Shown in pieces: positions 1-6,917 of a DNA stretch of 8,775 nt; position 1 is the stretch's first letter; each line of letters opens with the position of its first letter. The notes under the pieces are model-generated. The model searched no databases. It had not been told where the DNA came from and saw only the letters and a list, made by a program, of their open reading frames with translations. Both the position numbers and the translations under genes were made by a program. The DNA comes from Deltaproteobacteria bacterium (GTDB taxonomy: Bacteria; Desulfobacterota; Deferrimicrobia; Deferrimicrobiales; Deferrimicrobiaceae), in the NCBI GenBank assembly GCA_021802685.1, contig JAJZRM010000098.1, positions 1 through 8,775 of the forward strand, written 5' to 3'.

Positions 1-1
1 G

Positions 2-256
2 GCCCGGCGATCGATACTGGAACGCAGGATCCGGGAAGTTGTCGTCGAACGGGACCTGCAGAACCTAGAGCGGGCCGTGGAAGAGTATCGGGAAAAAGCA
101 GGGGACAATCCACGGGAGTTGTCGGATCTCGTCCGGGCGGGGATCTTGCCGAGGATCCCGGCGGAACCGAACGGCGGCAAATACATTCTTGAAGCAGGGG
201 GAAAGGTGCGGAGCAGCCGGGTCATGCAGCGATTGCTGGTGTTCAAGCAGAAATGA
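2..256 (+). CDS. C-terminal fragment of an unrecognised protein (5' end outside window)
   Basis: An open frame enters from the left edge and ends at the TGA at 254-256, giving 84 visible residues. The first part (about residues 5-45) is charged and predicted helical, with many Glu and Arg residues. It is followed by a segment containing DLVRAGILPRIPAEPNGGKY. As I recall, this 'leader, then IP-EP-GG-Y' ending is common at the C-termini of tetratricopeptide-type proteins, where it follows helical repeats, but no repeat is visible in this fragment, so the family is a guess. The stop overlaps the start of the ABC ATPase as ATGA, so it is almost certainly the upstream gene of the same operon and translationally coupled to it. 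The codon use matches its neighbours. The function is unknown. Confidence 0.7.
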   Translation, partial: ARRSILERRIREVVVERDLQNLERAVEEYREKAGDNPRELSDLVRAGILPRIPAEPNGGKYILEAGGKVRSSRVMQRLLVFKQK

Positions 257-1215
257 CGAATCGGAGACGAATCCTCGTTATCGAGGGACTGACGAAATCT
301 TTCCCGGCGGGTTTCTGGCGGAAGCCCGTTCGCGTCCTGTCGGACCTCAGCTGCGATGTATATGAGAACGAGGTCGTGGGGTTCCTGGGGCCCAACGGCG
401 CGGGGAAGACCACCACGATCAAGATCCTGAACCGGTTAGCATTCGCGGATGCGGGGAAGGCGACCCTCTTCGGGGAGGATGTTCGGGACGGAAAGGAGTT
501 ACGCGGCCGCATCGGCTTCATGCCGGAGCAGCCGTATTTCTACGAGTACCTCACCGCCGTGGAATTCCTGCGCCTGTGCGGGCAACTGTGCGGGATGGCA
601 CGCGGGGAAACGGATTCACGCTCCGCGAAGCTCCTCTCCCGTGTGGGGCTGGAAGACGCCCGAAGCATGGCCATCCGGAAATATTCGAAGGGGATGATGC
701 AACGGCTGGGGTTGGCCCAGGCGTTGCTGCACGATCCGGAGCTCGTGATCCTCGACGAGCCGATGTCAGGACTGGATCCCATGGGGAGGATGGAGGTGCG
801 CAATCTCATCCGGGAGCTCAAGACCGCCGGGAAAACGGTTTTCTTCAGTTCCCATATCATATCCGACGTGGAAGTGCTGTGCGACCGGGTCATCATGCTG
901 CACAAGGGGGAAAAGGTCGCGGAAGGGCGTGTGGAGGAGTTGATCGGCTCCCAGATCCTCTACATCGAGCTGGTCGTTTCCCCTGTCCTCGCGCCGGGTC
1001 GTCTTGCCGAAGCAGGGATTCCGCCTGGCGTCGGAGAGACGCAGGGGGACCTGTTAGTGCTGCGCGCGCCGGGAACGAGGGAAGCGAACGGGTGGATGGC
1101 GGGCCTCCTGTCGGCAGGCTGCTCGATCCACTCCTGCCTCCCCGTAAAGAAAAATCTGGAGGAGATATTCCTGGAACGGGTCGGGGAGGGCGGCGTGGAA
1201 GGGAAGAGCAACTGA
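253..1215 (+). CDS. ABC transporter ATP-binding protein (ABC-2 / NodI-CcmA type exporter)
   Basis: This 320-residue cytoplasmic ATPase would power an ABC exporter with the permease encoded next. All nucleotide-binding motifs are intact: Walker A GPNGAGKTT at 46-54, Q-loop PEQ at 91-93, a signature written YSKGMMQR (144-151, a degenerate LSGGQ common in this subfamily), Walker B LVILDEP at 164-170 with catalytic Glu169, D-loop SGLD at 172-175, and switch His201. Residues about 230-320 form the extra C-terminal domain typical of NatA/CcmA-like subunits, ending in the usual NLEEIFLERV. The ATG overlaps the previous stop (ATGA); no strong Shine-Dalgarno is visible, which fits translational coupling. 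The permease starts 2 bases after the stop. The substrate cannot be read from sequence. Partnership with the permease is very likely; the link to pili is only positional. Confidence 0.95.
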   Translation: MTNRRRILVIEGLTKSFPAGFWRKPVRVLSDLSCDVYENEVVGFLGPNGAGKTTTIKILNRLAFADAGKATLFGEDVRDGKELRGRIGFMPEQPYFYEYLTAVEFLRLCGQLCGMARGETDSRSAKLLSRVGLEDARSMAIRKYSKGMMQRLGLAQALLHDPELVILDEPMSGLDPMGRMEVRNLIRELKTAGKTVFFSSHIISDVEVLCDRVIMLHKGEKVAEGRVEELIGSQILYIELVVSPVLAPGRLAEAGIPPGVGETQGDLLVLRAPGTREANGWMAGLLSAGCSIHSCLPVKKNLEEIFLERVGEGGVEGKSN

Positions 1216-1216
1216 C

Positions 1217-1993
1217 ATGGTCCGTAGGATCCTTTCCATTTCCGCCAACACCTTCCGGGAGACGATCCGAAACAAGATCCTCTACGCCATCTTGGCGTTC
1301 GCCCTCTTCGTCATCGGCATGACGTTTTTCCTCGCCGACCTCTCTGTTGGGGATTTCGCCCGGATCATCGCCGACGTGGGGCTGGCCAGCATCCACGTGT
1401 TCGGCGTCATCATGGCGATCTTCCTCGGGATCACCCTGATCAGCAACGAGGTGGACCGCAAGACCATCTATGTCATCCTGTCCAAGCCGGTGCGGCGATC
1501 CGAGTTCATCCTCGGGAAGACATTGGGGCTGAGCTTCACCCTTGCGATCACGACGCTCGCGATGGCGGCGGTCCTGTTTCTCGTGCACCTCGGTTACCAG
1601 TTCGGCGGGAGGGCGGAACCAGGCATCTTTATCGCTTCCGCGGGGATCTACATGGAATTGGTGCTGCTGACGTGCCTGGCGTCGCTTTTCTCGGCGTTCA
1701 CCACTCCGGTCCTGAGCGCCATCTTCACCATCTCCCTGTTCCTCCTCGGCCACCTGACGAACTACCTCCATGCCGTGGGGGAGCAGTCGAAGGTGGCCGC
1801 TGTGCGATGGGGGAGCAAGGCCCTGTATTTCCTCCTTCCGAACCTGGAGAACTTCAACTGGAAGAACGAGGTGGCGTACGGAGGGCTGCGGTCGGCGTCG
1901 GTCCTGGGTTGGGCTGCCGGATACCTCGCCTTCTATGCGGTGTGCGTCCTGTGCCTTTCCTGCCTGCTCTTCGCCCGGAAGGATTTCAAGTAG
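1217..1993 (+). CDS. ABC-2 type transporter permease
   Basis: This 258-residue integral inner-membrane protein is predicted to have six membrane segments, at about residues 22-42, 50-75, 103-126, 140-161, 164-184 and 229-252. The loop after the second segment carries SNEVDRKTIYVILSKPVRRS (76-95), a hallmark of ABC-2/NosY-like permeases. The N-terminal stretch (RRILSISANTFRETIRNKILY) is the typical amphipathic entry helix that contacts the ATPase. It would form the channel half of the exporter with the upstream ATP-binding protein. It begins 2 bases after the ATPase stop and ends 3 bases before the pilD ATG, so it is in the same transcript. There is no periplasmic binding protein nearby, in line with export rather than uptake. 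The substrate is unknown. Confidence 0.92.
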   Translation: MVRRILSISANTFRETIRNKILYAILAFALFVIGMTFFLADLSVGDFARIIADVGLASIHVFGVIMAIFLGITLISNEVDRKTIYVILSKPVRRSEFILGKTLGLSFTLAITTLAMAAVLFLVHLGYQFGGRAEPGIFIASAGIYMELVLLTCLASLFSAFTTPVLSAIFTISLFLLGHLTNYLHAVGEQSKVAAVRWGSKALYFLLPNLENFNWKNEVAYGGLRSASVLGWAAGYLAFYAVCVLCLSCLLFARKDFK

Positions 1994-1996
1994 GGA

Positions 1997-2758
1997 ATGC
2001 ATCCCGCGATGATCGTATTTTTCTTTTTGACGGGCGCATGTATCGGCAGCTTCCTGAACGTGGTAATCCACCGACTTCCGCGGGGGGGATCGATCGTCTC
2101 ACCGCGATCCCGGTGTCCTTTCTGCGGAAGGCCGATCCGGGCATGGGAAAACATCCCGATCGCGAGCTACCTGGCATTACGGGGGAAATGCGCCGGTTGC
2201 GGCGTGCGGATCTCCATGCGATATCCGCTCGTGGAGGCATTGACCGCAGCAGGATACATGGCTATTGCGTCCCATGCCGGAGCCGGATGGTCCCTGCTTC
2301 GAGACCTTCTGTTCTTCTCCCTTCTCGTGCCGATCGCATTCATCGACATCGACCACAGGATCATTCCCGACGGACTTTCGTTGGGTGGGCTGGCCGCGGG
2401 GATCCTCCTTTCCTTCCTTCCCGGGGGAGACTGGAAAGGAAGCCTGGCGGGAGCGCTCCTGGGGGGAGGTATCCTTTACGGGACGGCGTTCCTTTATGAG
2501 AAGGCCAGGGGGGTCGAGGGGATGGGGGGCGGGGACGTGAAGCTTCTCGCCATGATCGGCGCCTTTCTCGGCTGGAAAGGGGCTGTCCTCACGATCTTCC
2601 TTGGTTCCCTGCTCGGCGTTGCCGGGGGGCTCTGCGCGATGCGCAAGGGGGGGGACGGGTTGAAGACCGCCATTCCGTTCGGCCCGTACCTTTGCGTGGC
2701 CGCCATGGCGGCCCGCTATCTCGGGGAGGGTGTATGGCGGTTGTTCGTCAGAACATGA
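1997..2758 (+). CDS. pilD: type IV prepilin peptidase / N-methyltransferase (A24 family)
   Basis: This 253-residue inner-membrane aspartic protease cleaves the leader of type IV prepilins after Gly and N-methylates the new N-terminus. The N-terminal domain starts with ACIGSFLNVVIHRLPRG (14-30) and has the zinc-type cysteine pairs C40/C43 and C65/C68, seen in full-length bifunctional PilD proteins. The catalytic aspartates are in FIDIDHRIIPD (115-125, D117 or D119) and in GGGDVKLLAMIGAFLG (177-192, D180). A conserved PFGPYL lies at 227-232. About six to eight hydrophobic segments are spread over the protein. The length is usual for the family. ATG at 1997 follows the permease stop by 3 bases; ATG at 2009 (Met5) is an alternative start, because the AGGGA at 1992-1996 touches the first ATG. 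It overlaps the convergent pilin gene by 11 bases at its 3' end, and it is unusually rich in G-tracts. Confidence 0.95.
   Translation: MHPAMIVFFFLTGACIGSFLNVVIHRLPRGGSIVSPRSRCPFCGRPIRAWENIPIASYLALRGKCAGCGVRISMRYPLVEALTAAGYMAIASHAGAGWSLLRDLLFFSLLVPIAFIDIDHRIIPDGLSLGGLAAGILLSFLPGGDWKGSLAGALLGGGILYGTAFLYEKARGVEGMGGGDVKLLAMIGAFLGWKGAVLTIFLGSLLGVAGGLCAMRKGGDGLKTAIPFGPYLCVAAMAARYLGEGVWRLFVRT
2508..2534 (+). other. putative G-quadruplex motif inside pilD
   Basis: Four G-runs of 6, 4, 6 and 4 bases are separated by loops of 4, 2 and 1 bases (tcga, at, c). The runs are at 2508-2513, 2518-2521, 2524-2529 and 2531-2534. The motif lies on the coding strand and encodes the end of the loop and the catalytic GGGD (D180) of the peptidase. 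Meeting the G4 pattern is seen directly; folding in vivo is inference. Confidence 0.5.
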
Positions 2759-3140
2759 GTTTGGCGGCGTTGTCTTGGGTGGGGACCCCATCTTTGGTGA
2801 TCGTCCACCGGTCTCCCGTCATAGGGCCAATTCCCGTCGCCACTCCGAGGAAATCGTTCCCCGTGTTGTCCACGGTCACCGAAACCACGTAATAGGTGTA
2901 CCTCAAGGGATCGTAGCCGAGAACCCTCAGGTCCGTCGTGTATCGGCCGATGTCCTCGCGAATCGTCTCCTGGGCTGTCTGCAGATGTTTCAGGATAACT
3001 TGCGCCTGCGTCATCCTGGCCTTGTTCACCATGTGCCTGTATTCGTATATGGCTAGGGTGGCGAGGATCCCTATGACCATGACGACGATCATGAGCTCGA
3101 CCAGCGTGAAGCCGCGGTTCCGGGAGGCGCGGAGGGTCAT
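2748..3140 (-). CDS. type IV prepilin-like protein (N-terminal cleavage/methylation motif)
   Basis: This 130-residue protein has a class III signal. A short leader MTLRASRNRG is followed by FTLVELMIVVMVIGILATLAIY, so PilD would cut after Gly10 and methylate Phe11. The mature form is 120 residues with Glu5 (E15) present. The hydrophobic helix is mature residues 1-21, followed by a soluble charged helix (to about mature 50) and a Tyr-rich and Thr-rich C-terminal region with predicted beta strands. The usual Pro at mature position 22 is replaced by Tyr. There are no cysteines, so the disulfide-bounded loop of many pilins is absent. The ATG overlaps the stop of the upstream HAMP-like gene (ATGA). 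It could be a minor pilin or pseudopilin rather than the main pilus subunit; the sequence does not decide this. Confidence 0.9.
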   Translation of the reverse strand: MTLRASRNRGFTLVELMIVVMVIGILATLAIYEYRHMVNKARMTQAQVILKHLQTAQETIREDIGRYTTDLRVLGYDPLRYTYYVVSVTVDNTGNDFLGVATGIGPMTGDRWTITKDGVPTQDNAAKLMF

Positions 3141-3574
3141 GTTTTCGTCTTCCGATCGGCCAGCTTGCGGGACAGTTCCGTCAACAGATCCGCCGTGGGC
3201 TGGAAGAAATCGTGCTCCCGGAAGGTGATCTTCTCCGGGTGTTCGTCCCGGAGCAGCAGGCGCAGGGTGTCGTCGATCCGGTAGACGGGGCCCGCGATGC
3301 GGTGGGAGAAGAAGAGCGCGTAGAGGAATACGCCCGCGAACGAAAAGACAGCCGCCGGCCAGATCCGCTTGTGGAGGACGAGGAATTCCGTCGCGGCGGG
3401 TTCAAGCGACGCGATGTCCTTCGTGGTCGCGAGGACGTATAGGGACGGCGCGAAAACCAGGAATATCCCGCCGGCGAAGAAAAGGCTCAGCACTGCGAGA
3501 AGACGGAACGCCAGTCCGAACTGGAACTGGCGGTCCACGACCCTGGAACGGCGCCGGTTCTCGCTTTCTCCCAT
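3137..3574 (-). CDS. small two-TM membrane protein with a HAMP-like tail
   Basis: This 145-residue inner-membrane protein is described from its sequence, not recognised as a named family. After a basic N-terminus come TM1 (about 20-48) and TM2 (about 71-90), with a periplasmic stretch of about 22 residues between them. Following TM2, SHRIAGPVYRIDDTLRLLL and the next residues to about 140 resemble a HAMP linker, of the kind that joins the membrane part of receptors and kinases to output domains. Here the protein ends right after it, so no output domain exists. The start at 3574 has GGGGAGG at 3580-3586 with a 5-base gap; a longer frame to 3628 exists but overlaps the promoter. The stop overlaps the pilin start by 4 bases, so the two proteins are coupled. 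A role as a membrane accessory or sensor for the pilin is inference. Confidence 0.8.
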   Translation of the reverse strand: MGESENRRRSRVVDRQFQFGLAFRLLAVLSLFFAGGIFLVFAPSLYVLATTKDIASLEPAATEFLVLHKRIWPAAVFSFAGVFLYALFFSHRIAGPVYRIDDTLRLLLRDEHPEKITFREHDFFQPTADLLTELSRKLADRKTKT

Positions 3575-3600
3575 GATCGCCTCCCCGATGTGTTTTTGAT

Positions 3601-3628
3601 ATTCTACGGGCTGTGACCCGCGAGTCAA
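3601..3628 (-). promoter_or_regulatory. predicted sigma-70-type promoter for the HAMP-pilin unit
   Basis: Read on the minus strand, TTGACT (3623-3628) and TAGAAT (3601-3606) are separated by 16 bases. The likely transcription start near 3594 leaves a leader of about 20 bases containing the strong Shine-Dalgarno GGGGAGG at 3580-3586. The -35 box overlaps the start region of the divergent histidine kinase gene, so the two genes share a very short control region. Prediction from motif match only. Confidence 0.5.
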
Positions 3629-5137
3629 TGGATGTTATCCCCCGATCGGCCGGCTTTCGCAAGCCGCTGTCGATCCGCGCCGGCGTGCTGCTCCAGCTGG
3701 CGTTGGTGGCCACCGCGTCGCTGACGCTCCTCGCCGTGTTCGCCCTGAAGGTCATCGAGGTCGCCCTGGAGCGCCGCCACGTCGAGGCCGGAATCTCCGT
3801 CGCCGAAGTGGTCCGCCGCGCCATGGAAAAGGACGTGGTATACACCGGTTCCCTCTCCCCCTTCATCCGGGAGATCACCCTCCTCGAGGAGGGGCCCGCC
3901 GAAGGGCATCCCGTCGTCGTTCCCGTGGGCGAGAAGGCGTTCCCCCTGTTGCCGATCTACCCGACCGTGGACGTGACGTTGCCGTTCATCCCTCCCTCGA
4001 CCCCCATCGGCCGGGCAGGCGGGGATTCGCCGCAGGGGATCCGCATCCGGTTCCACTCCCCCGGGATCGCAGCGGAAGTCCGGACGCTGGTGAACGTCAC
4101 CTTGCTGCTCGCGGGAATCGACGTGGCGGTCCTCGTCCTTTTCGGGGGGTTTCTCCTGAATCGTTCCGTGATCGGCCCGATACGCCGCCTCGCGGCGACC
4201 TCGGAAAAGATCGCGGCGGGGGATTACGCGCTCCGCGCGGAGGGGGTCGAGGGGAACGAGGTGGGTCAACTGGCCGCCTCGTTCAACAAGATGGTCGACG
4301 GAATCCTGGATGCCCAGGAACGACTCCGCCGCTCCGGGCGGGAGATGGCCCGTTCCGAGAAGCTGGCGACCGTCGGCAGGCTGGCCGCCGGCGTGGCCCA
4401 CGAGGTGGGCAGCCCGTTGATGGCGATCCGCGCCTATGCGGAGCACTTGTTGAAGCACCGGCCGGACCGGGAAGAGGCCGTGGAGTGCCTGTCGAAGGCG
4501 GTGGAGGAAACCCGGAAGATCGAGCAGATCGTGCAGGGGCTGCTGTCCGTCGCTTCGCCCGGCGGCGGGAGGGAAGGCGCGACGGACGTGAACGCCGTCG
4601 CACGGGAGACGATCGAGATGGTTTCCTTCCGGGACCTGTTCCGGGAGGTGGAGGTCCGGATGGATTGCGGCGAGATCCCGAAAGCGGCGATTCTCGAGGA
4701 CCGTTTCCGACAGGTTCTCCTGAACCTCGTCCTAAACGCGGTCGATGCGATGGGGGGGAAAGGACGGCTGACCGTGCGGACTTGGACGATCGGGGTCTGG
4801 AATCCCGGCAGCGGGATGGCGCTCCAGCGCCGGTCGACCGATCCGCCCGGGATGGACGCCTTCCCGCTGCGCCGCGCGGGAACGAGCGGCGGGCTCGGGG
4901 TGGCGGTCGCCGTTGCCGACACGGGCGGCGGGATTCCGGCGGAGGACCTTCCATTGATCTTCGACCCGTTCTTCTCGACCAAGGAACCCGGCAAGGGGAC
5001 GGGGCTGGGACTTTCGGTTTCGAGGACGATCGTCGAAGGAGCCGGAGGGGAGATCCGTGTGGCGAGCGAGGAAGGCAGGGGCGCGACTTTCATCGTCGTC
5101 CTGCCGCCCGCGAGGAAGGGAGAGGGGGGATCGGGGG

Positions 5138-5145
<8 letters not shown>
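3628..5145 (+). CDS. membrane-bound sensor histidine kinase with HAMP domain
   Basis: This 505-residue inner-membrane kinase would autophosphorylate and pass the phosphate to the response regulator that follows. TM1 is at about 20-43 and TM2 at about 156-178, flanking a periplasmic sensor stretch of about 110 residues that I do not recognise. A HAMP linker (about 180-235) is followed by the dimerisation domain with GRLAAGVAHEVGSPLMAI, phosphoacceptor His258. The ATPase domain has an N-box (NLVLNAVDAMGGKG, around N366-N370), G1 DTGGGIP (from D431), F-box FDPFFSTKE (445-453) and G2 GKGTGLGLS (455-463). About 30 extra residues (near 390-423) sit between N-box and G1. The topology is not the six-TM form of classic PilS. 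ATG at 3628 is chosen; an in-frame GTG lies at 3613. It overlaps the regulator start by 8 bases. Confidence 0.9.
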
Positions 5146-6538
<1,393 letters not shown>

Positions 6539-6580
6539 TTTAGTATAATTATACGTCAATAGATTATATATGAAAATATC

Positions 6581-6608
6581 TTGACACTTATTATGGGTGG
6601 GTTATCAT
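6581..6608 (+). promoter_or_regulatory. predicted sigma-70-type promoter for the HTH-pilMNO operon
   Basis: A perfect TTGACA -35 box at 6581-6586 and TATCAT (one mismatch) at 6603-6608 are separated by 16 bases, with an AT-rich tract just upstream. Transcription would start near 6615, giving a leader of about 50 bases to the HTH gene. Prediction by motif only, but this is the strongest promoter-like match in the window. Confidence 0.6.
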
Positions 6609-6614
6609 TTTGCT
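6599..6614 (+). promoter_or_regulatory. possible sigma-54 promoter overlapping the sigma-70 one
   Basis: GG at 6600-6601 and GC at 6612-6613 are at the -24/-12 spacing required by sigma-54, and the -12 half reads TTGCT as in the consensus. The -24 half is poor beyond the GG, so this is weak support. It is worth noting because a sigma-54 activator is encoded just upstream. Confidence 0.25.
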
Positions 6615-6654
6615 TGATATCGCGGTCCCGGGTACCGAGAATATGGATGCCCAT

Positions 6655-6662
6655 AGAGGTGA
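6655..6662 (+). promoter_or_regulatory. ribosome binding site supporting the TTG start of the HTH gene
   Basis: AGAGGTGA is a long match to the anti-Shine-Dalgarno sequence and sits 5 bases before TTG at 6668, the best-placed site for any in-frame start in this gene. Confidence 0.55.
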
Positions 6663-6667
6663 CGACC

Positions 6668-6895
6668 TTGGGGAGCACGGAAAAAGAAAAACCTAAAGTT
6701 GAGTTGAACAACGTCCGAAAGATCAGAGAAGGGCTCCTGATGAGCAAGGCGGAACTGGCGAGGCGCGCGAAGTTGTCCGTCTTGACGATCGACCGGGTGG
6801 AGAAGGGGATGGCGTGCCGCATGGATACCAAGCGAAAGATCATCCTGTCGCTCGGCTTGAAACTGTCCGACAGGGACAAGGTCTTCAAGCTGTAA
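6668..6895 (+). CDS. small helix-turn-helix (Xre-like) DNA-binding protein
   Basis: This protein of about 75 residues begins with a charged tail (GSTEKEKPKVEL). It is followed by a helix-turn-helix of the Xre/Cro type: NNVRKIREGLLMSKAELARRAKLSVLTIDRVEKGM, with AELARRAKLS as the first helix and turn, TIDRVEKG as the recognition part, and RKIILSLGLKLSDRDKVF as the closing helix. It lacks any further domain, so effector binding would have to be through this fold or a partner. I choose the TTG at 6668 because AGAGGTGA (6655-6662) is 5 bases ahead of it; ATG at 6647 and GTG at 6659 are in frame with poorer ribosome sites. It leads the pilMNO operon, ending 22 bases before pilM. Control of the pilus operon or of itself is inference. 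Confidence 0.8.
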   Translation: MGSTEKEKPKVELNNVRKIREGLLMSKAELARRAKLSVLTIDRVEKGMACRMDTKRKIILSLGLKLSDRDKVFKL

Positions 6896-6917
6896 CGGCA
6901 GGGTCACGGGGGATACG

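Larger units (their letters stand above)
6539..6667 (+). promoter_or_regulatory. AT-rich intergenic control region before the HTH-pilMNO operon
   Basis: This stretch without a gene is sharply richer in A and T than its surroundings, most of all at 6537-6580. It holds a perfect palindrome GTATAATTATAC at 6543-6554, an AT-rich tract directly before the -35 box (possible UP element, 6555-6580), the promoter described separately, and the imperfect palindrome CGGTCCCGGGTACCG at 6623-6637. I see no GC-rich hairpin plus T-run, so no intrinsic terminator for the regulator gene upstream. Confidence 0.6.

Noticed and set aside
893..2071. Long minus-strand open frame of nearly 400 codons opposite the ABC genes (and similar long frames at 3625-4458 and 5177-6067)
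   Set aside because: These mirror well-supported genes on the plus strand; their low-complexity Arg/Gly/Asp/Pro-rich content is the usual shadow of high third-position GC, with no recognisable domain.
2780..2793. TGGGGACCCCA as a hairpin terminator between pilD and the pilin
   Set aside because: It has no room for a loop and no T-run, and it lies within the pilin coding region.
3137..3628. Longer version of the HAMP-like gene starting at 3628
   Set aside because: The longer start lies within the -35 box of the predicted promoter, upstream of the expected transcript start, while the start at 3574 has a textbook ribosome site.
5057..5137. N-terminal extension of the response regulator
   Set aside because: The 27 extra residues lie inside the kinase gene and precede the normal receiver start (ADRILVVDDE); ATG 5138 fits the family.
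6543..6554. Palindrome GTATAATTATAC as a terminator for the response regulator
   Set aside because: The stem is all A/T apart from the ends, has no loop and no following T-run, so it would not form a stable intrinsic terminator.
6628..6639. CCCGGGTACCGAG resembles a cloning polylinker (adjacent SmaI and KpnI sites)
   Set aside because: The match stops at about 13 bases, with no vector sequence on either side, and the region lies in a coherent promoter and gene context; most likely chance.
6581..6667. Longer start (TTG 6581) for the small HTH protein
   Set aside because: It begins within the -35 box TTGACA and adds residues with no HTH similarity.
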